Source: Inia geoffrensis
Taxonomy: Eukaryota; Chordata; Mammalia; Artiodactyla; Iniidae
Direction: 5' to 3'
DNA: 64,000 nucleotides
Assembly (NCBI GenBank): GCA_036417435.1
Contig: CM070900.1
Location: 31,287,496 to 31,351,495 of the forward strand
Part shown: positions 11,506 to 22,450 of the stretch, in pieces
How the letters are laid out: every line of letters starts with the position of its first letter
How positions within the stretch are numbered: the first letter of the stretch is position 1
Translations under genes and position numbers: made by a program
The notes under the pieces: generated by a model
Told to the model about the DNA's origin: nothing
Database searches by the model: none
Seen by the model: only the letters and a program-made list of their open reading frames with translations

Positions 11506-12825
11506 CTCAGTGTATATTATTATTTATCAAGAGCCTATTCTGTATCAGGCCATGTTGTAAGTACTGGAGGTGTATCAGTGAGGAAAAAGGATGAAAATTC
11601 TTAATCACATGGATCATATAATCTAGTGGTTATTAAGCAAAATAAACATAGTATGTAATATGTTATTACTTTATAAAAAGTGAAAGCAAAGTAAATATAA
11701 AAGATGAATGGGTAGGGAAACCTATTTTAGACAGGCGTTGCAATTAGAAGGGTGTGCTTTCTTGAGACAGTGACATTTAACCAGAGATTTGAAGGAGGTA
11801 TAAATATTGGTAGAGGGAAGGAGCAAGGATGGAGGAAGTTCTAGGCAGAGAGAACAGCAAGTGCAGAGGTGCTCAGAGGGAGGCAAGAGAGCCTGTTCAA
11901 GGAACTATCAAGAAAGCAAAGTGGCTATGGGGGTGAAAAATTGCAACAAACATAGAAAAGGTCAATAAAGGGAATTCAGAATGGGAGGTAAGAGAAGAGG
12001 AGCTCATTCAGGGCCTTGCTGGCCATCACAAGGATTTTGATTTTACACTGAGTGAATGGGAATCCACTGGAGTGCTTTGAATATAATCAGTTTGACTGCT
12101 GTGTTGAGAGCAAGGCAAGAGAAGTAGCAGGAAGGCCACCATAATCGACATGAAAGAAAATGGTAGTTTAAATGAGAGTAATAGCAATGGAAATAACAAA
12201 AAGAGATCAGATTCCTGATATATTATAAAGGTAGGGTCAACTAGATTTTCTGATTAGATCAATTGAGGAAGCAAAGTCAAGAACAACTCAAGCTATGGTT
12301 TGGGTGATTGACAGAGAGCATGTACTACTTACTACAATGGGGAAGATTTCAGGAGGAACGAACTGGTCTGGGGAAGATCAGAAGCTCAATTTTGTTGATG
12401 TTAACTTTGAGATCCAGGAGTAGACATTGAACATGTGAGTCTGGTGTTCGGTAGAGATATCAGGATTGCAAATAAAAGCTTACAAGTCATCAGCATGTAA
12501 CTAGTACTTAAAGGCATAATATTAGATAAGCACATGACGAGAGTGAGACTAAAAAAAGGTAAAGAGGTACAAGGACTACATCCTGGGAGACTCTACCGTT
12601 TAGATGAGGAAATGAAAAACCTGAATGAGAGACTGAGACTGAGTAGGCATAGAATTAGGAGGAAAACCAGGAGAATTCCTAAATTCCAATTTTAGAAAGT
12701 GTTTTAAGGAAGGCAGACTATTATTCAACTGTGCAAACACTGGCCAAGTATGATGAAGAGTGAGGAAAAACAAGAAAAAACAGCTACTGAATTTAGCAAT
12801 TCAGGTGAATTGGTGACCTCAATAC
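11505..12825 (+). repeat. Ancient mammalian repeat, long copy (family A)
   Basis: About 1.3 kb follows a widespread old mammalian repeat almost end to end: 'gagcctattctgtatcaggc' near the start, 'cagagagaacagcaagtgca', 'gggccttgctggccatcaca', 'ggattttgattttacactga', 'gactgctgtgttgagagcaa', 'tttgagatccaggagtagac', 'aggaggaaaaccaggagaat' near the end. I recognise the consensus but cannot attach a secure family name. No coding capacity is visible. Confidence 0.65.
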
Positions 12826-13440
12826 ATGCAATTTATCACGAGTGGTGGAGAGGAAAGTTGAAATGATGTATATGTAAGAGAGAACTGCTTTCAAGTTAAA
12901 AATGCAGATTGAACACTTGCATGTGCATTTTCTTCCTTCCAAACACGACTGCAACTATAATACATGTTTCCTTTGTTTATCATTTAGGCATAAACACATA
13001 GAGCGGAAAGAATAGGAAAAAAGAAACCAGCAGTAACACTGTGGGAAGCTGGAAATGTGATGGATGAGGAGGAAGGGATTTACCAGTCTCTAGCGAGGAA
13101 ACTTGCAAACTGCCAGGGGAAAAATCTAGAAACTAACTTGATTTCCACCTCAAATTGGTGAATACATGTATTTGGAATGCTGAACTCAGATAATCTCAAC
13201 ACTTTTCCCAGAATGCTAGCTCCTATAATATCAGTACCTACCCATTACTCTCTAGTAGAAGTCTGAAAAAGCATTCTCTGGCAAATCTGACCAGTCTAAG
13301 AAAAAATATATAAAAAAAAAAAAAAAACCTATCTAAGAAATCCCTAACAAATGGCCTGCCTGGTTAAGTACACAGTCAACAAACACCACCTATGTATTCA
13401 TAGCTTTAAATCACCTCTTAACTTTCTTAATCTAATCAGG
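12826..13440. other. Anonymous DNA
   Basis: Nothing recognised apart from an A-run at about 13312-13327. Confidence 0.35.
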
Positions 13441-13797
13441 AGCAAGCAACCAGGATTACCAAACATCTGAAGAAACCCTCTTATATGGAAAAGAGAGACC
13501 AAAACCAGTCAATTTAACAAAATATGAGTGAAACAGAAATTATTCAGAAAAGAAAACTATCATCATTAACTTCAGGTTAATAAGAGATCATGCCCTCATC
13601 CAAACAGATTTGTATGTTATGTTTGAATGATTATTTAGAGAATAAAAATGGCCCTTGATAATTAAAAACATAATAAAAAATGAAAAAAATCAACAGAAGG
13701 ATTTAAAATTAAAGTTTACAAAATAACCCATTAAGCTTATCAAATGTATGCAATAATATTTAGAAGACAGAAGACAATTAGATCATATGACAATATT
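13440..13797 (+). repeat. Old L1-like DNA, left part of an interrupted host repeat
   Basis: 'gatcatgccctcatccaaac' and the A-rich flow resemble the non-ORF2 part of old L1/HAL1-type elements. Similar DNA resumes after the L1 insertion at about 15734-16200, so the two parts may be one old element split by 13798-15719. Weak identification. Confidence 0.3.
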
Positions 13798-15719
13798 TTT
13801 TTTCTTTTCAGGTTTTTTTAATTAAATTAAATTTTTTTATACAACAGGTTCTTATTAGCTAACTATTTTATACATATTAGTGTATATATGTCAATCCCAA
13901 TCTCCCAATTCATACCACCACCACCACCCGCCCCCCTTGGTGTCCATACATTTGTTCTCCACATCTGTGTCTCTATTTCTGCCTTGCAAACTGGTTCACC
14001 TGTGCCATTTTTCTACATTCCACATATATGCGTTAATATATGATATTTGTTTTTCTCTTTCTTACTTCACGCTGTATGACAGCCTCTAGGTCCATCCATG
14101 TCTCTACAAATTGTCTCTACAATTTCATTCCTTTTTATGGCTGAGTAATATTCCATTGTATATATGTACCACAACTTCTTTATCCATTCGTCTGTCAATG
14201 GGCATTTAAGTTGCTTCCATGACCTGGCTATTGTAAACAGTGCTGCAATGAACATTGGGGTGCATGTGTCTTTTTGAATTAGGGTTTTCTCTGGGTATAT
14301 TCCCAGTAGTGGGAGTACTGGGTCATATGGTTATTGTATTTTTAGTTTTTTAAGGAGCCTCCATACTATTCTCCATAGTAGCTGTATCACTTTACATTCC
14401 CACCAACAGTGCAAGAGGGTTCCCTTTTCTCCACACCCTCTCCAGCATATGTTGTTTGTAGATTTTCTGATGATGCCCATTCTAACCAGTATGAGGTGAT
14501 ACCTCATTGTAGTTTTGATTTGCATTTTTCTAATAATTACTTTTGTTGAGCAGCTTTTCATGTGCCTCCAGGCCTATATGTCTTCTTTGGAGAAATGTCT
14601 ATTTAGGTCTTCTGCTCATTTTTTGATTGGGTTGTTTGTTTTTTTACTATTGAGCTGCATGAGCTGTTTATATATTTTGGAGATTAATCCTTTGTCAGTT
14701 GCTTCATTTGCAAATATTTTCTCTCGTTCTGAGGGTTGTCGTTTTGTCTTGTTTATGGTTTCCTTTGCTGTGCAAAAGCTTTTAAGTTTCATTAGGTCTC
14801 ATTTGTTTATTTTTGTTTTTATTTCCATTACTCTAGGAGGAAGGTCAAAAAAGATCTTGCTGTGATTTATGTCATAGAGTATTCTGCCTATACTTTCCTC
14901 TAATAGTTTTATAGTGTCTGGTCTTGCATTTACGTCTTTAATCAATTTTGATTAAAGTGTTAGGGAGTGGTCTAATTTCATTCTTTTACATGTAGCTGTC
15001 CAGTTTTCCCAGCACCACTTATTGAAGAGACTGTCTTTTCTCCATTGTATATCCTTGCCTCATTTGTCATAGATTAGTTGACCATAGGTGCATGGGTTTA
15101 TCTCTGGGCTTTCTATTCTGTTCCATTGATCTATATATTCTGTTTTTGTGCCAGTACCATACTATCTTGATTACTGTAGCTTTGTAGTATAGTCTGAAGT
15201 CAGGGAGCATGATTCTTCCAGCTCTGTCTTTTTTTACCTCAGGATTGCTTTGGCTTTTTGGGGTCTTTTGTGTCTCCATATAAATTTTAAGATTTTTTGT
15301 TCTAGTTCTGTAAAAAATGCCATTGGTAATTTGATAGGGATTGCATTGAATCTATAGATTGCTTTGTGTACTATAGTCATTTTCACAGTATTGATTCTTC
15401 CAATCCAAGAACATGGTATATCTCTCCATCTGTTTGTGTCATTCTTGATTTCTTTCATCAGTGTCTTATAGTTTTCTGAGTACAGGTCTTTTACCTCGTT
15501 AGGTACGTTTATTCCTACGTATTTTATTCTTTTTGCTGCAATGGTGAATGGGATTGTTTCCTTAATTTCTCCTTCTGTTCTTTCATTGTTAGTGTATAGG
15601 AATGCAAGAGATTTCTGTGCATTAATTTTGTATCCTGCAATTTTACCGAATTCATCGATTAGCTCTAGTAGTTTTTTGGTGGCATTTTTAGGATTATCTG
15701 TGTATAGTATCATGTCGAG
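13798..15719 (-). mobile_element. L1, 5'-truncated, minus strand
   Basis: A 1.9-kb insertion flanked by a perfect 14-bp target duplication CATATGACAATATT (13784-13797 and 15720-15733). The left end is the T-rich 3' end (tail, then 'acaacaggttcttattagct'). The right end stops inside the reverse transcriptase region of ORF2, so it is truncated at 5'. Inserted into older repeat DNA. Confidence 0.95.
14067..15719 (-). pseudogene. L1 ORF2 C-terminal half, broken
   Basis: This is the remnant of the L1 endonuclease/reverse transcriptase protein, covering the end of the reverse transcriptase domain to the C-terminus. Readable blocks on the minus strand are [10 protein letters not shown] and [10 protein letters not shown] (15234-15719), [10 protein letters not shown] (15067-15279), a C-terminal cysteine motif of the CX3CX7HX4C type that is still intact (about 14331-14561), and MFIAALFTIA and MEYYSAIK (14067-14255). 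The first two blocks overlap in different frames, so there is at least one frameshift near 15234-15279 and another before 14561, plus stops. The endonuclease and catalytic reverse transcriptase motifs lie in the missing 5' part, so it cannot act. The plus-strand frame 14515-14865 is its antisense shadow. Confidence 0.9.
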
Positions 15720-15733
15720 CATATGACAATATT

Positions 15734-16205
15734 ATCTCACACATGAATAAGAGGAGCTCAAAAAATTGAGAAAAGGAAAAAAGAACTGGAAAAAATAACA
15801 AATAAAATATTTTGAGAAAATTTCCAGCCCTAAAGGATATGAGTTTCTGAGTTAAAGGTCCAACAGATTGTCTGAAACAACTAGTAAAAATAGTTAAAAT
15901 TCCAGAAACATAGTGGCAAAGAGGTTATTCTAAAATCTTCCAAATAGAAAAGTATAGGTCATATGCCAATATTAGGAATCAGAATGGCTTGAGATTTCTC
16001 AATGTCACTATCACATGCTTGGATACAATGGAACAATGCCTTCAAAATTCTAAAGGAAAATAATTTCCAACTTAAGATTATATACTCAGCTAAATTATAT
16101 ATCAAGAGGAGAGCATAGAATAGAGTCATTTTAAGTCACATAAGAACCTTAAAATAGTATACCTTCCATACAATTTTTTTAAGTAACTGGATAATGTACT
16201 TCATC
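15734..16205 (+). repeat. Old L1-like DNA, right part of interrupted host repeat
   Basis: 'gaacaatgccttcaaaattc' and 'ccaacttaagattatatact' resemble the stretch of old L1/HAL1-type elements that reads 'ttcaaagtgctgaaagaaaa...ccaactaagattctatacc'. It probably continues 13440-13797. Confidence 0.5.
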
Positions 16206-16219
16206 ATAATAAAGGTGTA

Positions 16220-16433
16220 GGGCTTCCCTGGTGGCACAGTGGTTAAGAATCTGCCTGCCGATGCAGGGGACACGGGTTCGTGCCCTGGTCCGGGAAGATC
16301 CCACGTGCCATGGAGCGCCTGGGCCCGTGAGCCATGGCCGTTGAGCCTGCGCGTCCAGAGCCTGTGCTCCACAACAGGAGAGGCCACAACAGTGAGAGGC
16401 CCGCGTACCGCAAAAATAAATAAATAAAAATAC
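16220..16433 (+). mobile_element. CHR-type tRNA-derived SINE
   Basis: Head GGCTTCCCTGGTGGCACAGT at the left, a B-box-like GGGTTCGTGCC near 16275, tail (AAAT)n at the right. Short target duplication AGGTGTA at 16213-16219 and 16434-16440, extendable with mismatch (ATAAAGGTGTA / ATACAGGTGTA). Open frames crossing it on both strands are SINE read-through. Confidence 0.93.
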
Positions 16434-16554
16434 AGGTGTAAACCAAAATAGAGAAATATATGGCATGCAGAATAACTGAGCCAAGAGAGAACCTAGGCAG
16501 GTTCATTATGATGGAGAATCAACAGAAATAACTTTCCATTACACCTTCTTGTTA

Positions 16555-16945
16555 CTCTTCCATCCCCCTATACTCTTAACTGCAGTCATATTCTAGTTCC
16601 CAGTTTATGCCATGTTTTTCCTCTTTATGCTTTGCACATTGCTGCTTCCATGACCCAAGGATGTTAATCCGTCTCCTTTATCATCCTTTAGTATTCAGTA
16701 CAGAAATACCCACCTTTCTACCTACTACCTAAAAAACTTTCAGTGATGCCCTAATCTGAGTAAAGTTACTTTGCTCTGAGCTATCCAAGCCTCAAGGTAA
16801 ACATTAAATATTCTGTACTTCGTCTCTTTACAAGGCTGACTCTTCCTACTGAACTACATATTCCTTGAGGGCAGAGGTCATGTTATATTGCCTTTGTATC
16901 TCTAGCATCCACTCTGATGCTCAATAAGTACAGAATGAGTAAGTG
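16555..16945 (+). repeat. L2 LINE 3' fragment
   Basis: 'actacatattccttgagggc', 'gaggtcatgttatattgcct', 'ttgtatctctagcatccact' and 'gctcaataagtacag' match the L2 3' end in order. The upstream part ('cttccatgacccaagg...') is weaker. Confidence 0.6.
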
Positions 16946-17039
16946 AAAGAAAAAAGTTAATTCATTATTTAGAGATATGCATCAGATTAAGGAGTTCATT
17001 AAGTTCCTAAGTGATAACCCGACTAAAAATAATGAGATA

Positions 17040-17190
17040 ATATATACCTCTATAGCTAGGACTTATTAATTCCTTATCATATTCCATAAGTAGCTAACAA
17101 TCTCTTACCTATTAAGTCATAGATAGGGATTTGAACTCCTGTCTATTGAACTCTTTGTGTCCAAGCTCTGTGTTGCTATGTAGCTCTCCC
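17040..17190 (-). repeat. MIR SINE
   Basis: 'gatagggatttgaactcctg' and 'tgtccaagctctgtgttgct' are the reverse-complement MIR pattern ('gggattcgaacccagg...ccaaagcccatgctctt'). Confidence 0.5.
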
Positions 17191-18234
17191 TTCTGAGGAG
17201 AAAGGAGAGGTTCTAGTGCATAAATACAGGCCAATTAGAACATCTTCTTTCAGAGAAAGAAAGGTTTTATAGCAAAAAAAGGAGTCTATGAACTCCAATT
17301 GTACGAGGAGAAGCAAGTCAGTATATTATTTTTAAACTGTTGGGAAAAAATAACACCTTTCTTCCCAAGATGAGAGTTTATCTGACGAAACTAATCCTGG
17401 AGAGAGTTTTATGGCCATGTTATAAACCTCTGTAAAGTAAATAACGTAATAGAAATGCTGACAGAACCCTCCTTATGATGGGTTTGGAAGGTACAGCTAT
17501 AAAACAGAAGTAATTTCTGGAATTCGGAAATTATGCATGATTGTAAAGACAAACATATTTGCCATAAATTGAAGCCCATACCTGCATGGGGATATACTGG
17601 TTCCCACTTAATTCAAGGTCAGCAATAACTTTAAACAAACTCTATTAAACTCTCATCAAGCTGTTCAAGTCAACATTAAGGGAAGGTAAGAACAGAACAG
17701 AATGCTCTGCAGAACACTAAATCATGTAAAATTTCAATTAAAATCAGCTAAAGGAAACTAGGAACAAATCCTCCCTTTAAAATGCTCCTCCTAAAACAGC
17801 AAAAGAATCCAATACTTTGAAAGCAAAAATAGCAAGAGCTTGTGAGTGTTTTACAAACACTGAATCTGGTTTTATAGAAAATGATAGCGAAACAATTTAT
17901 CAATAGTACAAACAGCCACTTATCAACTGAGGTCTCTTTGACCGAACTTTTTAAATGTCCATCTTCCATGGCTAGAGATCAGAGACACAACAGGGAAGAC
18001 TTCAAAGGACACAAAGTTAAGCTACTGACACTGCTGCTGTGAGTTTTCTGTTCTACTCAAGCACAAACGATTATATATTTTCTACCTAAGGTTTTCCTAT
18101 ACAGCTTTTCCCCTTGTCTCCTCCCCTTGAGGTCATGCTCTATAATGCTCATCTTTGTGGTCCTTTTGTCCCCAACCAATCGCACCCATCCTATGTCTCT
18201 TGATTTTGCTACACTCAAAATGTATATTTGAAAG
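17191..18234. other. Anonymous DNA
   Basis: No repeat or gene recognised. The minus-strand frames at 17748-17969 and 18057-18254 show no family resemblance. Confidence 0.35.
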
Positions 18235-18370
18235 ATCTTAGGCTGTGCAATCAAAGAGAGTTATATTTGAATTTTGTTTGTGTATATTATTGATTGGATG
18301 AGATTGGGAAAGTTATTCATTTATCTGCAATGTTCATTGTTTAATCCATAGAATGGGGGTAAATAAAACA
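18235..18370 (+). repeat. MIR SINE, degraded
   Basis: 'ggctgtgcaatcaaagagag', 'gagattgggaaagttattca' and 'catagaatgggggtaaataa' follow MIR order. Confidence 0.5.
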
Positions 18371-18774
18371 TAAATGTTAATAGAAATGCCCAGGAAAATC
18401 TCACTTTGTGGGCTAATGGCCCTCTTGTTTGGACACATGGCAATGAGAGATTTTATTCACTTTAGTCACTCAGATATTTAAATAATTAGGTAAAGTGAAT
18501 ATCTTAAATTAAAAGCAGACTGATGAATTTAGATGACAATGAAGATTGATAAATGTATATAGATACAAATGCTAGGTTTGAAATCTAAAGTTTCTCTAAC
18601 ATTTTGCAAAAATTTTTAAAAGCAGTGGTAGTTTATGGGCATACCAAGTCTCCAAAACCTAGATATGTTTAATAAGAGAGAGTACTAAATGCAATATACT
18701 ATTATCTCTTAAATGCATCTACAATAATAGAATGTACCAGATACAAGTTCCTATTGTAAGTTACTATTCCTATG

Positions 18775-18860
18775 AAGTCTGTGTTCTTTGTCTTAATCCT
18801 GTGACTTAGCACAAAGCCTGACACCTAGCAGGTATCAATAAGTATTTTTTAAGTAAATAA
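18775..18860 (+). repeat. L2/MIR 3'-tail-like fragment
   Basis: 'gcacaaagcctgacacctag' followed by 'caggtatcaataagtatttt' resembles the tail 'cagtgcctggcacatagtagg...caataaatgttt'. Confidence 0.35.
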
Positions 18861-19132
18861 AAGAATGGGTATAGTGAAGACATCCAGTGAAGAGTTCTTC
18901 TGCTAGGTGGGAAAGCAAGTTGAGTGGTTTGGAAACAGCTGGGATGGAAATGGGGAGACTGGGAATATTTTTTTCTTTGCTTAATCTTTCCTTTTTAATG
19001 GCGGAAAAAGAGGGGGTTTTTTGTTGTTGTTGTTTAACTTTCTTACATGACTGACTTCATTTGCTACTATGGCAAACAGTAATTGTATTCACATACTGTG
19101 AATAGAGGCACTGGTTATCTCAGTAGTTTTTC
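18861..19132. other. Anonymous DNA
   Basis: Weak resemblance of 18940-19040 to ancient family A; otherwise nothing recognised. Confidence 0.25.
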
Positions 19133-19156
19133 CTTCTTTCTTCCTTCCTTCCTTCA
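19133..19156. repeat. (TTCC)n microsatellite
   Basis: 'ctttcttccttccttccttc' directly precedes the L1 3' end. Confidence 0.7.
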
Positions 19157-20099
19157 TTTCATTTTTTTTAATTAGGGTATAGTTGCTTTACAATGTTGTG
19201 CCAGTTTCTGCTGTAGAGCAAAGTGAATCAGTCATATGTATATACATATCCCCTCTTTGGGGGATTTCCTTCCCATTTAGGTCACCACAGAGCAATAAGC
19301 AGAGTTCCCTATGCTATACAGCAGGTTCCCATTAGCCATCTATTTTATACGTAGTGTATATATATGTCAATCCCAATCTCCCAGTTCATCCCACCCACCC
19401 TTCCCCCTCTTGGTGTCTATATGGTTGTTCTCTACATCTGTGTCTCTATTTCTGCTTTGCAAATAGGTTCATCTGTACCATTTTTCTAGATTCCACATAC
19501 ATGTGTAAATATACATTTGTTTTTCTCTTTCTGACTTACTTCACTTTCTTTGACATGCCCATCCACGTCTCTAAAAATGACCCAACTTTGTTCCTTCTAA
19601 TGGCTGAGTAATATTACATTGTATATAAGGTACCACATCTTCTTTATCCATTCATCTGTTGCTGGACATTTGGGTTGCTTCCATGACCTGGCTATTGTAA
19701 ATATTGCTGCAGTGAACATTGGGGTGCATGTGTCTTTTTGAATTTCGTTTTTCTCAGGGTATATGCCCAGTAGTGGGATTGCTGGGTTATAAACAACCCA
19801 ATCAAAACATGGACAGAATACCTAAATAGTCATTTCTCCAAAGAAGACATACAGATGGCCAAGAGGCATATGAAAAGATGCTCAACAACACTAATTATTA
19901 GAGAAATGCAAATCAAAACCACAATAAGGTACCACCTCACACTGGTCAGAATGGCCATCATCAAAAAATTCTAGAAAAATAAATGCTGGAGAGGGTGTGG
20001 AGAAAAGGGAACCTTCTTGCACTGTTGGTGGGAATGTAAACTGATACTGCCACTATGGAGAAAATTATGGAGGTTCCTTAAAAAACTAAAAATAGAAAA
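19157..20099 (-). mobile_element. L1 with 5' inversion (twin-priming structure)
   Basis: Positions 19157 to about 19788 are a minus-strand L1 3' end (T-rich tail, 'gctttacaatgttgtgccag', then 3' UTR and the end of ORF2). From about 19790 to 20099 the sequence switches to the plus strand and reads the immediately upstream L1 segment ('aaaacatggacagaatacct...ggaggttccttaaaaaacta'). In a normal L1 those pieces are contiguous; only about 10 bases are missing between them. The inverted part keeps an intact CX3CX7HX4C cysteine motif. I could not find a clean flanking target duplication. Confidence 0.9.
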
Positions 20100-20270
20100 A
20101 AGTATGTTTGAATGCTGATGGGACTAATATAGTGAGAAAAACAGATTGATAATAGGAATGAATAAGAGAGAATTAGAATAAATATGACTGACAGATCACA
20201 GTCTCTGAAATGGAGAGAAAATAGGCTCTGGAGGAGAAAGCGACAGATTGGCCTTTATTTCCAGGAAATC
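20100..20270 (+). repeat. Ancient mammalian repeat fragment (family A, 3' part)
   Basis: 'gtatgtttgaatgctgatgg' followed by 'gactaatatagtgagaaaaa' resembles a later portion of family A ('gcatgtttgtatgctgatgg gaatgatccagtagagag'). Confidence 0.45.
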
Positions 20271-20539
20271 CACTTCCTCTACCATCAGAAGAGGGAAGAA
20301 GACAGTTCAAGAAGCAGGTAGGTTTACACTTTCATTAAATGGAAGTTGAAATTGTTGTAGAAGGCCCAATTGCCTGGGTTCTGAAGCTTATAAACATTTT
20401 AGGGTCCTTCTAAGAAAAATAATTCAAAATTACAAATACAATTTAAGTATAAATCCTTGGAACTAGTCTGTAAAAGTGAGTGTTCCTGAATCTTAAATTC
20501 CATTAGTTTCATGGAAAATCTCCTTCTCTGCCTGAAATT

Positions 20540-20720
20540 AAATCCTGGCTCCACATCCGATTAGTTATGCGAATTTGGGCAATTTATCAATCTCTCTGTG
20601 CCTAGACTTCCTCATCTTCAAAATGGGGACAGACATTGTACCTATCCATCTCATAGGGGTTTGCAGATGACTGGATAAAATAACCCCTGTAAAGCAGGAT
20701 TGAAAAATCATGTAAAGGAT
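20540..20720 (+). repeat. MIR SINE
   Basis: 'aatcctggctccacatccga', 'gcgaatttgggcaatttatc', 'tctctctgtgcctagacttc' and 'ctcatcttcaaaatggggac' give one of the clearest MIR matches in the window. Confidence 0.75.
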
Positions 20721-20743
20721 TAGGTACAACTATCCATGTAAAG

Positions 20744-20768
20744 GTAATCCACGTAAAGCATGGATTAC
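20744..20768. repeat. Small perfect hairpin
   Basis: GTAATCCA (20744-20751) pairs with TGGATTAC (20761-20768) around a 9-base loop. The nearby 'acttacttctcaat' is also directly repeated at about 20776-20810. Confidence 0.6.
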
Positions 20769-21084
20769 TTACTACTTACTTACTTCTCAATTAGTACTTA
20801 CTTCTCAATGAACATTGATTATTATTATATAGAGTCCCTGAAATTACATAATAGGAAGCACACAATAAATGTTAGTTTCTACTTCAGCGAGATGAGAAGT
20901 CATTTTATAGAGATCATATTATGCTTCACTTGAAATCTAGAGTTCCTAGTATACATTAGGCACACAAAATTTATCTTTTATTATTCCTCCCCCTGCTCCT
21001 GCTTCCACTTCTCTTGCTTTTCCTCCTTCTCTCTCCTTTTCTATCACTAGAATGATGTAGAAGCAGATAGTCCATATATGAACT

Positions 21085-21185
21085 CACTGGAATGCCCTTC
21101 CTGAGGCTAGGAACTGCGCCATTTATATCTGAAATAAAGACCACTCTGCACATGATAGCTATTCAGAAAATTTTTGCTGTTAAGA
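21085..21185 (+). repeat. L2 LINE 3' end, degraded
   Basis: 'cttcctgaggctaggaactg' and 'cacatgatagctattcagaa' then 'aatttttgctg' follow the L2 tail. Confidence 0.45.
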
Positions 21186-22379
21186 AAATTGACATTATAC
21201 CATCATTCATAGTTCAAGAATCTAATAAAATTTAAATGCTGAAAACTGCTCCAGAACCAACGGTAGACTTGGTGACTGTCTAGACTAAATGACATACTTC
21301 TCTTTCATTGTAGCCCTAAGCGTGAGCGCAGTGTAACCCTGATGCTGACACAGAGTCAACGTTCAGCAAATGCTTTACAGGTGAATGGTTCCTCATAAGA
21401 GAAGGACGGTAAATACAAAGGGTGACTGACTGGAGTTTTTACACACACCACTAAGCTCTAAAAGAGAGAAAGCCTACTAGGCATTCTCTATCAGAAAATG
21501 TTCATTTTGATAAGTCTGTCACCAGAAGAAATGCAAAACAATGCTAAAAATTTCTTGCTTCCAATATATATAACCAAAAAGCTGTTCATTCAGTGTTCTG
21601 CAGTGGCACATACTCAAATGATGCATTAAACATTTAGCCCTGTAGTTCTCCAGGTTTATCAATGCTTGCTAACTCATTTATTCTCATGCTGATAATCTTA
21701 CCTGAAGCCTCTCACTTTTTGTAAGATACTAAAGTGACTTCGGATGCAACCAAATCTGTAATAATTAGTCAGCTGAATCTCCAAGAAATTATTGGGATAC
21801 TTTGTTGTTACAGAAAATAATTCAAAATTCTGAGTATTTACCTCAGAATATTTCTATCCACCATATGTCCATGCCTGTGCAACTTGAAGGAATAAAAGAG
21901 AATCTGTGTAAATTTTAAAAAGGTTTTTTTTTTTAACTTTGTTGGGTAGAGTGATTCCCACTATGTTCTTTGTAATAAGCAAAGCAAAAAAAATGAGAAA
22001 TAAGAAAGTGATTGATGCTAATGATAATGAAAATATGTATTTTTTTCCACTATAAGACATTCCAAAAACTTTTCTTGAGTAAAACTGGGAAGGTAGGGAA
22101 ATCTATTTCTCATAAAGTTTCGATGGAAATTTTAAAATATTTGAGATACAAACTTAAAATAAAGTCATTCAATATATAGGAAGGATAACAATGTACAAAA
22201 TGCCATATCACAATGAAGCAGATGCAAGCCAGAGCTAGTTCTCAGTAGAACCACACACTGGAGAGAAGCAATTCCTGCTCTTTCTATTTCCAGTCTGCTA
22301 TAAGGGTATAGTCACTGGAATTATGATTTGACACTTAGTAAGACATCTTATATCAGAAACTAAAAGTAGACAGCATTTT
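21186..22379. other. Anonymous AT-rich DNA
   Basis: Nothing recognised. The minus-strand frame 21854-22060 is low-complexity hydrophobic translation of A/T-rich sequence. Confidence 0.35.
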
Positions 22380-22450
22380 GTCCACCTCCTTGATTTAATG
22401 AAAAAGACTATCAAGCTCAGTGACTGATACAAGTCAACCCAGCTAATTTG
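22380..22450 (-). repeat. Possible MIR core
   Basis: 'gctcagtgactgatacaagt' with 'caacccagctaatttgag' resembles reverse-complement MIR. Confidence 0.35.

Noticed and set aside
14515..14865. 116-residue plus-strand open frame
   Set aside because: Antisense of the L1 ORF2 remnant at 14067-15719. The same hydrophobic antisense peptide recurs at 47982-48332 opposite another L1.
16220..16300. tRNA gene at SINE heads
   Set aside because: The A- and B-box-like text belongs to the tRNA-derived SINE head. It does not fold as a full tRNA and recurs at all seven SINE copies.
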